A DNA stretch of 64,000 bases from Phenylobacterium sp. LH3H17. Lineage in GTDB: Bacteria; Pseudomonadota; Alphaproteobacteria; Caulobacterales; Caulobacteraceae. The notes beneath the pieces are model-generated. The model was given only the letters and a program-made list of their open reading frames with translations, searched no databases and was not told where the DNA came from. Positions 36,588 to 43,794 of this stretch are shown here, piece by piece. Each line of letters opens with the position of its first letter. Positions within the stretch are counted from its first letter, which is position 1. The stretch covers positions 2,361,001 to 2,425,000 of the forward strand of contig NZ_CP101283.1 in NCBI RefSeq assembly GCF_024298925.1, read 5' to 3'. Made by a program: the position numbers and the translations under genes.

Positions 36588-36826
36588 GTCCTTGGTCCTT
36601 GTTGTCGGGTCGATATCAGCTTGAGCCAAGGCGCCGCGTGAAGTGCGCTCATCAGCAGGTACATCACGGTCATGCCGCCCAGGGGCGACGCGTCCTGTGT
36701 GGCAGAGCACAGCATGTCGGGGCGGCCCTCGCCCCCGCCCGTAAGCAGCGCCATGACGGCGAAGGTCGGGGCGGCCGCGAGCGCAAGCCAGCCGGCTGCG
36801 CCGAGTGTGGGGGAACCCTCACTCAT
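36584..36826 (-). CDS. Small hypothetical membrane protein
   Basis: 80 aa from the ATG at 36826, chosen because AGGAG lies 6 nt upstream. Two hydrophobic helices (about residues 8-28 and 50-65) flank a loop with one cysteine (PDMLCSATQD). The 4-nt overlap with the GFA gene argues that it is real and co-expressed. I do not recognise the family. Confidence 0.6.
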   Translation of the reverse strand: MSEGSPTLGAAGWLALAAAPTFAVMALLTGGGEGRPDMLCSATQDASPLGGMTVMYLLMSALHAAPWLKLISTRQQGPRT

Positions 36827-36871
36827 TTCCATCTCCTGCAATTGGGGGGGCGATTGGCCTTACGGCGCGAC

Positions 36872-37639
36872 CTAGCTCTTCAGAGTCTTAAAGGTCGCCT
36901 CGCCGGCGTCCGACACCTCGACCCACTTGGGATCGGGCGCGGCCTCGGCGGCGTAGTTATCGTGCCAGTTCCACCACTTGTACGGCGGGGTCTGGGGATA
37001 GCCTTCGGGCGAATTCTCCCAAACCTCCTGCCGGCCCAGCGGCGTGATGTCGAGGTAGTTCCAGACGCTGCCCATCGCCTCGTCGCCGCGGGAGTTGATG
37101 AAGTAGGTGCGAAACACCTGGCCGCCCTCGCGAATGAACACGTTGTGGCCGTGCCATTCGTCCACCCCGAAGTCAGCGTCAAAGCTGTCCGTGAGGGTGA
37201 ACCACGGCATCTCCCAGCCCATCCGCTTCTTCAGGCGCGCGATGTCGCCCTGAGGCGCGCGCGAGGCGTAGACGAGCGTGGTGTCGCGGGCGTTCAGGTG
37301 CGCGAGGTTGGAGACCTGATCGGCTCCCAAGGAGCAGCCGCGGCAGGCATGGTCCGGCCATCCGAACACCCCGGGCTCGAAGAAGGCGCGGTAGACGATC
37401 AGCTGGCGGCGGCCGTCGAACAGGTCGAGCAGGCTCACCTGGCCGTCAGGCCCTTCAAACTCATACGGCCTCTCGACCGCCATCCACGGCATTCGTCGGC
37501 GCTCCGCGGCTAGGGCGTCACGGGCGTGGGTGTGAGCCTTCTCCTTCACGAGCATCCGCTCGCGCGCGGCCTCCCACGCCTCCTGGGAGACGATGGGCGG
37601 CGTCTTCATGGCGAACGATCCGCTATTCGGCTGGGTCAT
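36872..37639 (-). CDS. DUF899 family thioredoxin-like protein
   Basis: 255 aa. Matches DUF899: an N-terminal helical part with LVKEKAHTHARDALAAERRRMPW (about 31-53), the YRAFFEPGV segment, HACRGCSLGADQ with a CxxC (about 98-110), and the C-terminal VWNYLDITPLGRQE. The fold is thioredoxin-like; activity unknown. The ATG at 37639 follows GAGGAGG. An SRPBCC/ArsR pair lies upstream on the same strand after 171 nt; DUF899 genes are often near such pairs. Confidence 0.88.
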   Translation of the reverse strand: MTQPNSGSFAMKTPPIVSQEAWEAARERMLVKEKAHTHARDALAAERRRMPWMAVERPYEFEGPDGQVSLLDLFDGRRQLIVYRAFFEPGVFGWPDHACRGCSLGADQVSNLAHLNARDTTLVYASRAPQGDIARLKKRMGWEMPWFTLTDSFDADFGVDEWHGHNVFIREGGQVFRTYFINSRGDEAMGSVWNYLDITPLGRQEVWENSPEGYPQTPPYKWWNWHDNYAAEAAPDPKWVEVSDAGEATFKTLKS

Positions 37640-37810
37640 CAAATCCTCCTCTGGACGCGGCCTGGCGCAGGCCGGCGGGATCCCCCAAGCAGGTTGAGGG
37701 AGTTGCTTCAGGTGCGGCCGTTCATGGCCAAAACGACATGGGTTCCACGATTTCCGCCGTGCGCCGGGCGTTCCCGCTGCGATCGCTTCCGGCGCCCAGG
37801 CAGACTTTCG

Positions 37811-38278
37811 TCAGTCCTGCTCGGCGGCGATGGCGTCGATCGTCCGGACAATCCTCGTCCAGCCCTCGGTCATGTTCTTGAATGCCGACTCGTTCTTCGG
37901 GAGCACGAAGCCGGAGTGGATGAGGCGAAGGCGAGAGCCGTTCTCCACGGCGGAGAGGAGGAAGGTCACGACCGTGTCCAGCCGCGATCCGTACCCGACA
38001 TTCCCCTCGTGCCCGCCTTGCCAGGAATAGGAGAGGCGTTCGAGCGGCGCCACCTCCAGCACCTCGCAGCGGATGACGCCATCCCACTCCCCGGCGGGCG
38101 TGGTCTGGTAGGTGAAACGCGTTCCCACCGTGGCCTTGAAGCCGACGGGCTCCATCCGGATCCACCGGCCCATCATTCCCGGCGGGGTAAGGGTCTTCCA
38201 CACCACGTCCAGGGTGTGGGGAAACACCTCGTCGACGACAATCTGCTGGCTGTCGGCCATGATCGCGGCGTCGGTCAT
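37811..38278 (-). CDS. SRPBCC (AHSA1-type) domain protein
   Basis: 155 aa START-like ligand-binding fold. The opening IVVDEVFPHTLDVVWKTLT and the closing helix SAFKNMTEGWTRIVRTIDAIAAE are typical of the AHSA1/CalC subgroup. The start at 38278 overlaps the ArsR stop by 4 nt (ATGA); ArsR-SRPBCC pairs are widespread in bacteria. Ligand unknown. Regulated with arsR from the palindromic operator at 38612. Confidence 0.9.
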   Translation of the reverse strand: MTDAAIMADSQQIVVDEVFPHTLDVVWKTLTPPGMMGRWIRMEPVGFKATVGTRFTYQTTPAGEWDGVIRCEVLEVAPLERLSYSWQGGHEGNVGYGSRLDTVVTFLLSAVENGSRLRLIHSGFVLPKNESAFKNMTEGWTRIVRTIDAIAAEQD

Positions 38279-38610
38279 GGATCTATCTCCTTCAAAAGGC
38301 TGCGGAGTTTGTCGAACCCATCGCGCCAGAAGACGCCGTAGTGGTTCATCCAATCGAATAGCGGCTCAAGCCCCCCAGGCTGGACTCGGTAGAAGACGTT
38401 GCGGCCCTCCGGGCGCTCGGCGACCAGGCCGGCCTGCTTCAGGGACTTGAGGTGCTGGGAGATGGCGCCCTGTGTCACCCCGCTCCCCCGCGTCAGTTCG
38501 GCGACCGTGATCTCGTCACAGCCGGCGACGCGCTCGAACACCGCGCGCCGCGTCGGGTCGGCGAGGGCGCGCATGACAGTGGTTATGGCGGCGGCTTCGG
38601 GCATGACCAT
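38275..38610 (-). CDS. ArsR family transcriptional repressor
   Basis: 111 aa winged-helix repressor with EITVAELTRGSGVTQGAISQHLKSLKQAGLV (about residues 34-64) as the DNA-binding core. No cysteine pair of the metal-sensing ArsR type is seen (one Cys near 31), fitting the subgroup paired with SRPBCC proteins. The ATG at 38610 (or 38604) abuts a perfect palindrome at 38612-38629, implying autorepression. Confidence 0.92.
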   Translation of the reverse strand: MVMPEAAAITTVMRALADPTRRAVFERVAGCDEITVAELTRGSGVTQGAISQHLKSLKQAGLVAERPEGRNVFYRVQPGGLEPLFDWMNHYGVFWRDGFDKLRSLLKEIDP

Positions 38611-38611
38611 C

Positions 38612-38629
38612 AATTAGCCCACGCTAATT
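38612..38629. promoter_or_regulatory. Palindromic ArsR-type operator
   Basis: AATTAGC-CCAC-GCTAATT, perfect 7-bp arms, AT-rich in a GC-rich genome, placed directly before the arsR start codon. Position and symmetry fit an autoregulatory operator. Confidence 0.65.
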
Positions 38630-38744
38630 CATGAGTCAATACTAATGCGATTGGGCGGCCTGCTGAGACGCCCGTAGGTGGCCAGGAAGGCGCGGACGCC
38701 GTGGCGATGCCAGCGATGTTGCGACCGGACCCGCGCGTAAGCAG

Positions 38745-38770
38745 GCGCTTAGCCGCTGGCGAATAAGCGC
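38745..38770. repeat. Inverted repeat upstream of the cytochrome b561 gene
   Basis: GCGCTTA and TAAGCGC, perfect 7-bp arms 12 nt apart, 65-90 nt before the cytochrome start. Could be an operator or a hairpin. Confidence 0.35.
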
Positions 38771-38834
38771 GCCCGCAATGGTCGTGGACCGGACGCAGCA
38801 GTCACTTTCCCCGTCAATCAAGACGGAGGCTAAG

Positions 38835-39488
38835 ATGGAATCCCCACCAACCCGCCGCTGGGACCCCGTCGTGCGGCTCACCCACTGGGGCGTCGCGGCC
38901 GCGGTCGTCGCCAATGGGGTCTTCACAGAAGCTGGATCGCCGCTCCACCAGTGGGTCGGTTACGGGGTCGGCGGGTTGCTGGCGCTGCGGCTGCTGTGGG
39001 GGTTCGTGGGGCCCGCCGAGGCGCGATTCTCGGCGTTCCCGCCCAGCCCGCGGCGGGCGCTGGCGCACCTGCGAGAGATAGCGGCTCGCCAGCGCACGCA
39101 CCACCGCTCGCACAATCCCCTGGGCGCCCTGATGGTCTACGCCATCTGGGGCGCCTTGGCCTTGGTGGTGGCGACGGGCGTTGCAATGGCCGGGCCGCCG
39201 GCGAGCCCCTCGACACCGGCGAGCGCCCAGAGGTCTATTGTGGCGCCGTTCGATGAAAACGCGGAAGAAGGCGAAGACGAGGGGCACGGCGAAGAGGCCG
39301 GCGCGGCCGAGGGCGGCGGCCATGAGGGCGGGGAGCTAATGGAAGAGATCCATGAGACGGCGGCGAACCTCCTGTTCGTGTTCGCGGGCCTGCACCTGCT
39401 GGGCGTCGCGTTCGAAACCCGGCGCGGCGGACGGCAGATCGTCTCGGCGATGATCGGCGGGGGGCCGAGACCCCGTAAGGCCGAATGA
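38835..39488 (+). CDS. Cytochrome b561-type membrane protein
   Basis: Di-heme b-type cytochrome of 217 aa with four helices. Candidate heme ligands: His in RLTHWGVAA (about residue 17), His in SPLHQWVGY (about 38), and His in FAGLHLLGV (about 185). Between helices 3 and 4 lies an acidic, His-containing insert (about 122-170, rich in Glu, Gly and His). GGAGG precedes the ATG at 38835. Its stop overlaps the next gene (ATGA). Members pass electrons to or from quinone; partner unknown. Confidence 0.85.
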   Translation: MESPPTRRWDPVVRLTHWGVAAAVVANGVFTEAGSPLHQWVGYGVGGLLALRLLWGFVGPAEARFSAFPPSPRRALAHLREIAARQRTHHRSHNPLGALMVYAIWGALALVVATGVAMAGPPASPSTPASAQRSIVAPFDENAEEGEDEGHGEEAGAAEGGGHEGGELMEEIHETAANLLFVFAGLHLLGVAFETRRGGRQIVSAMIGGGPRPRKAE

Positions 39489-39994
39489 ACCGCCCTCGCC
39501 GCTTGTGGAGCGAATCCGGCGCCGTGGCCGCGGTGGCCGCGCTGCAGGCCGTGGCTTCGGCCTTCTTCCTGGCCGATGCAGCGGCGGATATCGCCTCCGC
39601 AGGGCTGAACGGCCACGTCGTCATCGAGGCGGTCATCGCGGTCGCCCTGCTGGCTGGAGTTGTCACCGGAGCCCTGCAGCTCCGGCGCCTGATCACGGAG
39701 GGGCGGCGCAAGTCCGCCGCCCTGGCGGTCGCCGCCGGGGCGCTCAGTGAGGTGATGGCGGCGCACTTCCGCGAGTGGAAGCTGACCCCGGCTGAGGCGG
39801 ACGTTGCGGTCTTCGCGCTGAAGGGGTGCGACGTCGCTGAGATCGCCGCCTTGCGCCAGGCCGCGCCGGGCACGGTGAGGGCGCAGCTCGCGCGGGTCTA
39901 CGAGAAGGCGGGCGTTCACTCCCGCTCCGCGCTCGCCTCCCTCTTCCTGGAGGAGCTGATCGCCACGCCGCCGTCCGGGAAGGATGGAGTCTGA
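39485..39994 (+). CDS. Membrane-anchored LuxR-type regulator
   Basis: 169 aa: two transmembrane helices (about 10-32 and 44-66), a short linker, and a C-terminal GerE-type helix-turn-helix (about 98-160) with LTPAEADVAVFALKGCDVAEIAALRQAAPGTV-type sequence and the KAGVHSRSAL recognition-helix region. It overlaps the cytochrome b561 gene by 4 nt. A membrane-bound LuxR protein coupled to a heme protein suggests a redox or quinone-state sensor; this is inference. Confidence 0.8.
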   Translation: MNRPRRLWSESGAVAAVAALQAVASAFFLADAAADIASAGLNGHVVIEAVIAVALLAGVVTGALQLRRLITEGRRKSAALAVAAGALSEVMAAHFREWKLTPAEADVAVFALKGCDVAEIAALRQAAPGTVRAQLARVYEKAGVHSRSALASLFLEELIATPPSGKDGV

Positions 39995-40058
39995 GCCGGC
40001 TATCGTCGCGACGAGTGTGCAAGGAGAACGAAAGCGTCATGGCCCGTCATTGACCCGG

Positions 40059-40072
40059 TTGATTGAAGTCAA
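40059..40072. promoter_or_regulatory. FNR/FixK-type box upstream of the RcnB-like gene
   Basis: TTGAT-TGAA-GTCAA, exact fit to the TTGAY-N4-RTCAA pattern bound by FixK/FNR proteins. Centre is 121.5 nt before the start codon. Confidence 0.6.
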
Positions 40073-40186
40073 TGCGCGTAAAGCGCCGCACCGGACCAAT
40101 GCGAACCTGGTTCAGCGTAAGAAACTTCAAGCCTGAGGGTCGGTGAAGACTTGATCCGCCACCCAGCCCCATCGAGGACCAAGCCT

Positions 40187-40987
40187 ATGAAAACCACCCT
40201 CACCACCGCACTTGTGCTCACCTTGATGAGCAGTTCGGTTGCATTGGCTCAGCCGAGCTATTCCACCCGCCCCGACCAGGGCGACTATCGCAGCCGGTAT
40301 GGCGACGAGTACGGCGGCCCCCGCTATTCCCGCGGCGACCGCCTGCCGGACCAGTACCGCCAAACCCTCTACGTGGTGAGCGACTGGAGGCAGCGCGGCT
40401 TGCGGAAGCCGCCGAAGGGTTACCAGTGGGTCGCCAACCAACGGGGTGACCTGTTTCTCGCGTCGAAGACCACCGGACAGATCGCCCAGTCCGCCTATCG
40501 CGACGAGCGTGACCAGCAGTGGAGCCAGCGCTACCAGCGGACCTATTCATACAACGACGACGTCTACTATCGCGAATGCCGCAACACCAAGGATCCGGCC
40601 GGCGTTCTCATCGGCGCCCTGATCGGGGGTCTGCTCGGCAACACCGCTGGGCGAGACGGCAGCCGCACGGGGACCACCGTTGCCGGTGTGATCCTGGGCG
40701 GCGTGGTCGGCGCGGCCCTGACCAAGGACATGGACTGCGACGACCGCAGCTACGCCTACAAGGCCTACTACAACGGCTTCAACTCCGACCGCGTCGGCAG
40801 CCGCCACCCATGGCGCAATCCCGGCAACGACCATCGGGGCGAAGTGCGGATCGGGAACTACTACAATGACCCGCGCGGCTTCCGCTGCGCTGATTTCACC
40901 CAGGTCACCACGATCCAGGGCCGCACCCAGACAACCCGCGGTCGCGCCTGCCGCCAGCCGGACGGCTCCTGGGCCGTGGTCGGCTAA
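40187..40987 (+). CDS. Exported RcnB-like protein with glycine zipper
   Basis: 266 aa. Signal peptide ends at ALAQ (about residue 22). An RcnB-like segment (YVVSDWRQRGLRKPPKGYQWV, about 63-83) is followed by a glycine-zipper stretch (GVLIGALIGGLLGNTAG, about 138-154, and a second G-rich helix to about 180) as in 17-kDa surface antigens. The rest is Tyr/Arg-rich. ATG at 40187 follows GAGGA. RcnB is a periplasmic Ni/Co homeostasis protein in E. coli; metal function here is unproven. A FixK-type box lies upstream. Confidence 0.78.
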   Translation: MKTTLTTALVLTLMSSSVALAQPSYSTRPDQGDYRSRYGDEYGGPRYSRGDRLPDQYRQTLYVVSDWRQRGLRKPPKGYQWVANQRGDLFLASKTTGQIAQSAYRDERDQQWSQRYQRTYSYNDDVYYRECRNTKDPAGVLIGALIGGLLGNTAGRDGSRTGTTVAGVILGGVVGAALTKDMDCDDRSYAYKAYYNGFNSDRVGSRHPWRNPGNDHRGEVRIGNYYNDPRGFRCADFTQVTTIQGRTQTTRGRACRQPDGSWAVVG

Positions 40988-41072
40988 GTCGGGAATGCGC
41001 GCTCCTCCGAGCCTAGGCTCGGCGGGGCGTCCGGCGGCCCGGGCCGGTCGATCGCGGCCGTGCGATCACCGG

Positions 41073-41086
41073 GCGATCGCGATCAA
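41073..41086. promoter_or_regulatory. Weak FNR/FixK-like site upstream of a cupin gene
   Basis: GCGAT-CGCG-ATCAA: the right half-site is exact, the left matches three of five. Centre 83.5 nt before the cupin start. Weaker than the four exact boxes nearby. Confidence 0.3.
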
Positions 41087-41162
41087 GGCCAGTCAGGCGG
41101 GCAGCAAACCTGCGCGCAGCGCCGGAACCTACGGTCCATCCGTCGCAACAGGAGAACGACCC

Positions 41163-41558
41163 ATGAAGGGTTTCGTCGACGACATCGAAAAACTCACCGA
41201 AAACAACAAGAACTTCCGCCGCGTACACTATACCGGCAAGTACCTGCAGCTTGTGGTGATGGCCTTGAAGCCCGGCGAGGAGATTGGTGAGGAGGTCCAT
41301 CCCGACCACGACCAGTTCTTCCGGGTCGAGAAAGGCAAGGGCGAGATCTGGATCGACGGCGAACGCACGAAGATCAAGAGCGCCGACGCGATCCTCGTGC
41401 CAGCAGGCGCCAGGCACAACCTGGTCAACACCGGCGACAAGTCACTGAAGCTCTATACGATTTACGGCCCGCCGGCCCACCGCGACGGCGTCGTCCGCAC
41501 CACCAAGGCTGACGCTGAGGCGGTGGAGGAGCAATTCGACGGCGGAACCACAGAGTAG
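41163..41558 (+). CDS. Cupin domain protein
   Basis: 131 aa. Cupin motif 1 EVHPDHDQFFRVEKGKGEIWIDGE (about residues 43-66, with His45 and His48) and motif 2 ILVPAGARHNLVNTG (about 79-93, with His87) give the metal site. The opening MKGFVDDIEKLTENN and RRVHYTGKYLQLVVM belong to a conserved single-cupin family of unknown reaction. AGGAG precedes the ATG. It lies within a run of FixK-boxed stress-type genes and has a degenerate box itself. Confidence 0.85.
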   Translation: MKGFVDDIEKLTENNKNFRRVHYTGKYLQLVVMALKPGEEIGEEVHPDHDQFFRVEKGKGEIWIDGERTKIKSADAILVPAGARHNLVNTGDKSLKLYTIYGPPAHRDGVVRTTKADAEAVEEQFDGGTTE

Positions 41559-41718
41559 CTGCACCGACCCACAAGCGGCGGCATGAGGGCGCGCCGCCCG
41601 CAGCAACCGGAGGTGCGCGCGCCTTCGGTTCCGGGGCGGAGCCCTGTCATCGATGCTTGCCCGGGCCCTCGCCCACTGGCGGCAGGGGCTTTTGGACATC
41701 GCCTCAACCCCGCCGTCC

Positions 41719-42237
41719 CTAGCGGGGCGCCGCCTGCGGGGGCTGGCATGCCATCCCCAGTCGCAGCCCCTTCAGGTATGCCCGGCGCGCTGTGCCGGCC
41801 AGGACCGCCAGGCGGAGATCGCGGTCCCGCCGCCCGGCCTGGGTCATCAGGCGCATCACCCAGCGGTAGGGAATGACGCTGCGCATGGCCGAGCCGAACG
41901 CGTCGCCGGTGGCGTCTCTCGACGCCGCCACGGCGTCCACGTCGGGGCCCAGGATCTCATCCAGGGCGGCGATCTCGCGAGCCATGACGGCGCAATCGGG
42001 CCCTGACGGCAGGGCGTAAGGGGCGGCGACGATGCTCTGCAGGGCGGCGGGCGTCTCGGGGCCGGAGATGCCCAGTCCGTCGCTATCACCGGACACCATG
42101 GCGTCGGAGCGACCTTGCGGCCGGTTCGTCACCTCCGGCGCCGCGCCGCGCGGCGCTAGCCTTGGCTGGGTGGCGCAGCCGGACGCCAGCAGGCCGAGGG
42201 ACAGCAGGGCGGCCTGGACGAGCCGGCGATGGGTCAC
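41719..42237 (-). CDS. Hypothetical lipoprotein
   Basis: 172 aa. Signal peptide with lipobox LLASGC (Cys21), then a low-complexity stretch and a helical domain (about 80-165) with a second and third cysteine (GPDCAVM, GMACQ). I choose the GTG at 42237, 5 nt after GGAGG; an upstream GTG overlaps that site. Family not recognised. A FixK-type box is centred 69.5 nt upstream, the same distance as for the csbD-like gene. Divergent from the osmC-like gene. Confidence 0.7.
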   Translation of the reverse strand: MTHRRLVQAALLSLGLLASGCATQPRLAPRGAAPEVTNRPQGRSDAMVSGDSDGLGISGPETPAALQSIVAAPYALPSGPDCAVMAREIAALDEILGPDVDAVAASRDATGDAFGSAMRSVIPYRWVMRLMTQAGRRDRDLRLAVLAGTARRAYLKGLRLGMACQPPQAAPR

Positions 42238-42299
42238 GAATTCCTCCACTCGCGAAAAGGCGATCCGATGAGGCTATCCCCACCGCGGCCTCGCCAGCC

Positions 42300-42313
42300 T
42301 TGACCACGGTCAA
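42300..42313. promoter_or_regulatory. FNR/FixK-type box (lipoprotein promoter)
   Basis: TTGAC-CACG-GTCAA, a perfect dyad. Centre is 69.5 nt from the lipoprotein start on the minus strand, and 241 nt from the osmC-like start on the plus strand, so it probably serves the lipoprotein. Confidence 0.65.
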
Positions 42314-42440
42314 GCTGCTCCGGCAGTGGCCTCCATTGCGCCACCTAGGTCGCGGGCGCCCAAGGTTCAGGATGCGGCGTTGTCCCGGCCAGATGAGCCG
42401 TTTCGGAGACTTATCGCCGGGCAGCCTCCGCCGCTCCGGC

Positions 42441-42454
42441 TTGACCCCGATCAA
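42441..42454. promoter_or_regulatory. FNR/FixK-type box (osmC-like promoter)
   Basis: TTGAC-CCCG-ATCAA, centre 100.5 nt before the osmC-like start codon. Second box in the same divergent region. Confidence 0.65.
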
Positions 42455-42547
42455 GGCGCGTCAAGCTAGGGCCGTCCAAGTTTGCCATGGGCCGCGAGAG
42501 CGCGGCTCGCCGCCTTTGCGGGGCTGGCGACTTCTCAGAGGCCGAAC

Positions 42548-42979
42548 ATGGACTATCGGGTCACCGCCGAGCGCATCGACTCCCATGGAAGCCTCGCGCG
42601 CTCAAAGGATGCGAGCCTGGTCCTGGACACCGACGTCGCGGGTCGCAGGGACGCGTTCAATCCGGCCGAACTCTTCCTGGCCGCTATCGCCGCATGCATG
42701 ATCAAGAGCATCGAACGGGTAACGCCGTTGCTGAAATTTGAGCTCCGCGGCGTGGAGGTGCGGCTCTCGGCGGTACGGCAGGACGCGCCGCCGCGCATCC
42801 TGCGCGTGGACTACGAGTTGATCGTCGACACTGACGAGGACGACGCGCGGCTGGATCTGCTGCATCGGAACGTCCGCAAGTACGGGACGATTTCGAACAC
42901 GGTGGCCGCGGCCGTGGCTCTGGAAGGGGCCATTCGCAGGCGCGCTGTCGTCGGCGGCGCGACGGCCGGAATTCTCTAA
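42548..42979 (+). CDS. OsmC family protein lacking the second cysteine
   Basis: 143 aa with the OsmC/Ohr fold: FNPAELFLAAIAACMIKSIE (about residues 37-56) holds the first cysteine (Cys51), but the helix where the second, resolving cysteine normally sits reads KYGTISNTVA (about 110-119) with no Cys. It is therefore unlikely to be a standard two-cysteine peroxidase. ATG at 42548. DUF302 follows after 23 nt in the same direction. A FixK-type box lies upstream. Confidence 0.85.
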   Translation: MDYRVTAERIDSHGSLARSKDASLVLDTDVAGRRDAFNPAELFLAAIAACMIKSIERVTPLLKFELRGVEVRLSAVRQDAPPRILRVDYELIVDTDEDDARLDLLHRNVRKYGTISNTVAAAVALEGAIRRRAVVGGATAGIL

Positions 42980-43002
42980 GCCAAACCGCCCCGGAGGCGC
43001 AT

Positions 43003-43389
43003 ATGAGCTACGTTTTCTCCAAGACCCTCAACCTCCCTTTCGACGAGACGGTCGCCAAGACCCGGGAGGTTCTCGGTGCGGAAGGCTTCGGCGTGATCAC
43101 CGAGATCGACGTCCAGAAGACGCTGAAAACGAAAATCGACGTCGACTTCAGGCGCTACCTTATTTTGGGAGCCTGCAGCCCTACCCTGGCCTACGAGGCG
43201 CTGAAGCTGGAAGCCAATGTCGGCGCCATGTTGCCCTGCAATGTCGTGGTGCAGGAAGCCAGTGGTGGCCGCACGGAAGTCTCCGCCATCGATCCGGTGG
43301 CCTCCATGCAAGCGATCGACAATCCCGCGCTGAAGGCGAAGGCGAGCGCCGTGGCGGACAAGCTGCGGGCCGCGATCGGGCGACTCTAG
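43003..43389 (+). CDS. DUF302 domain protein
   Basis: 128 aa. Typical DUF302 features: F-D-E-T-V-x-K-x-R-E-V-L opening (about residues 13-24), KTKIDVDFRRYLILGACSPTLAYEAL (about 42-67), LPCNVVVQE (about 78-86) and ID-PVASM near 95. A cytoplasmic single-domain protein with two cysteines; binding of small sulphur or heme species has been proposed for the family but is not shown here. Probably co-transcribed with the osmC-like gene. Confidence 0.92.
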   Translation: MSYVFSKTLNLPFDETVAKTREVLGAEGFGVITEIDVQKTLKTKIDVDFRRYLILGACSPTLAYEALKLEANVGAMLPCNVVVQEASGGRTEVSAIDPVASMQAIDNPALKAKASAVADKLRAAIGRL

Positions 43390-43522
43390 ACATCACCTGG
43401 GCGCATCCCCAGCAGCCCTTGAGGGCGCCAGCAAACTCGCCAGGGACCGGTCAGGAACGAATAAGGCAGGCGCCAGGAGGTGGCGTTTCATCTCAAGTGG
43501 CCGCCCCCCGACTCCGGCTAGG

Positions 43523-43702
43523 CTATCGAGTCGCCTTGTGAACAGCGTCCTTGGCTTTTCCGACCGTTTCCTTGACCGACCCCACCACCTTGTCGGCAAG
43601 ACCTTCGACCTGCAGCTTCTCGTTTCCAGTCGCCTTGCCGATTGTCTGCTTTGCGGCGCCAACCACTTTTTGTGCTGCGCCTTCGATGCGTTCACGGCTC
43701 AT
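43523..43702 (-). CDS. CsbD family stress protein
   Basis: 59 aa, hydrophilic, Lys/Ala/Val-rich with the CsbD pattern ERIEGAAQKVVGAAKQ (residues 4-19) and KLQVEGLADKVVGSVKE (about 31-47). CsbD-like proteins accumulate under general stress; mechanism unknown. GAGGA precedes the ATG at 43702. A FixK-type box is centred 69.5 nt upstream, a distance compatible with activator binding near -41. Confidence 0.92.
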   Translation of the reverse strand: MSRERIEGAAQKVVGAAKQTIGKATGNEKLQVEGLADKVVGSVKETVGKAKDAVHKATR

Positions 43703-43764
43703 GATTTGTCCTCGGTTGAGTGCAAGTTCCGAGATCAAACTGCGCCTCTTTCGGCGTATCGGTG

Positions 43765-43778
43765 TTGATGTCGGTCAA
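43765..43778. promoter_or_regulatory. FNR/FixK-type box upstream of csbD-like gene
   Basis: TTGAT-GTCG-GTCAA, exact pattern, 69.5 nt (centre) from the csbD-like start on the minus strand, in the 92-nt gap after guaA. Confidence 0.65.
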
Positions 43779-43794
43779 CCGCTGACGGCAACGC

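Noticed and set aside
41559..41718. Possible tRNA or small RNA in the gap after the second cupin
   Set aside because: Short GC-rich inverted repeats are present but no cloverleaf or conserved loop sequences; one hairpin is probably the 3' end of the lipoprotein gene.
43702..43794. EcfG (general stress sigma) promoter before the csbD-like gene
   Set aside because: A GGAAC at the right strand exists, but a matching CGTT at 16-17 nt would fall in the ribosome-binding site and is not there.
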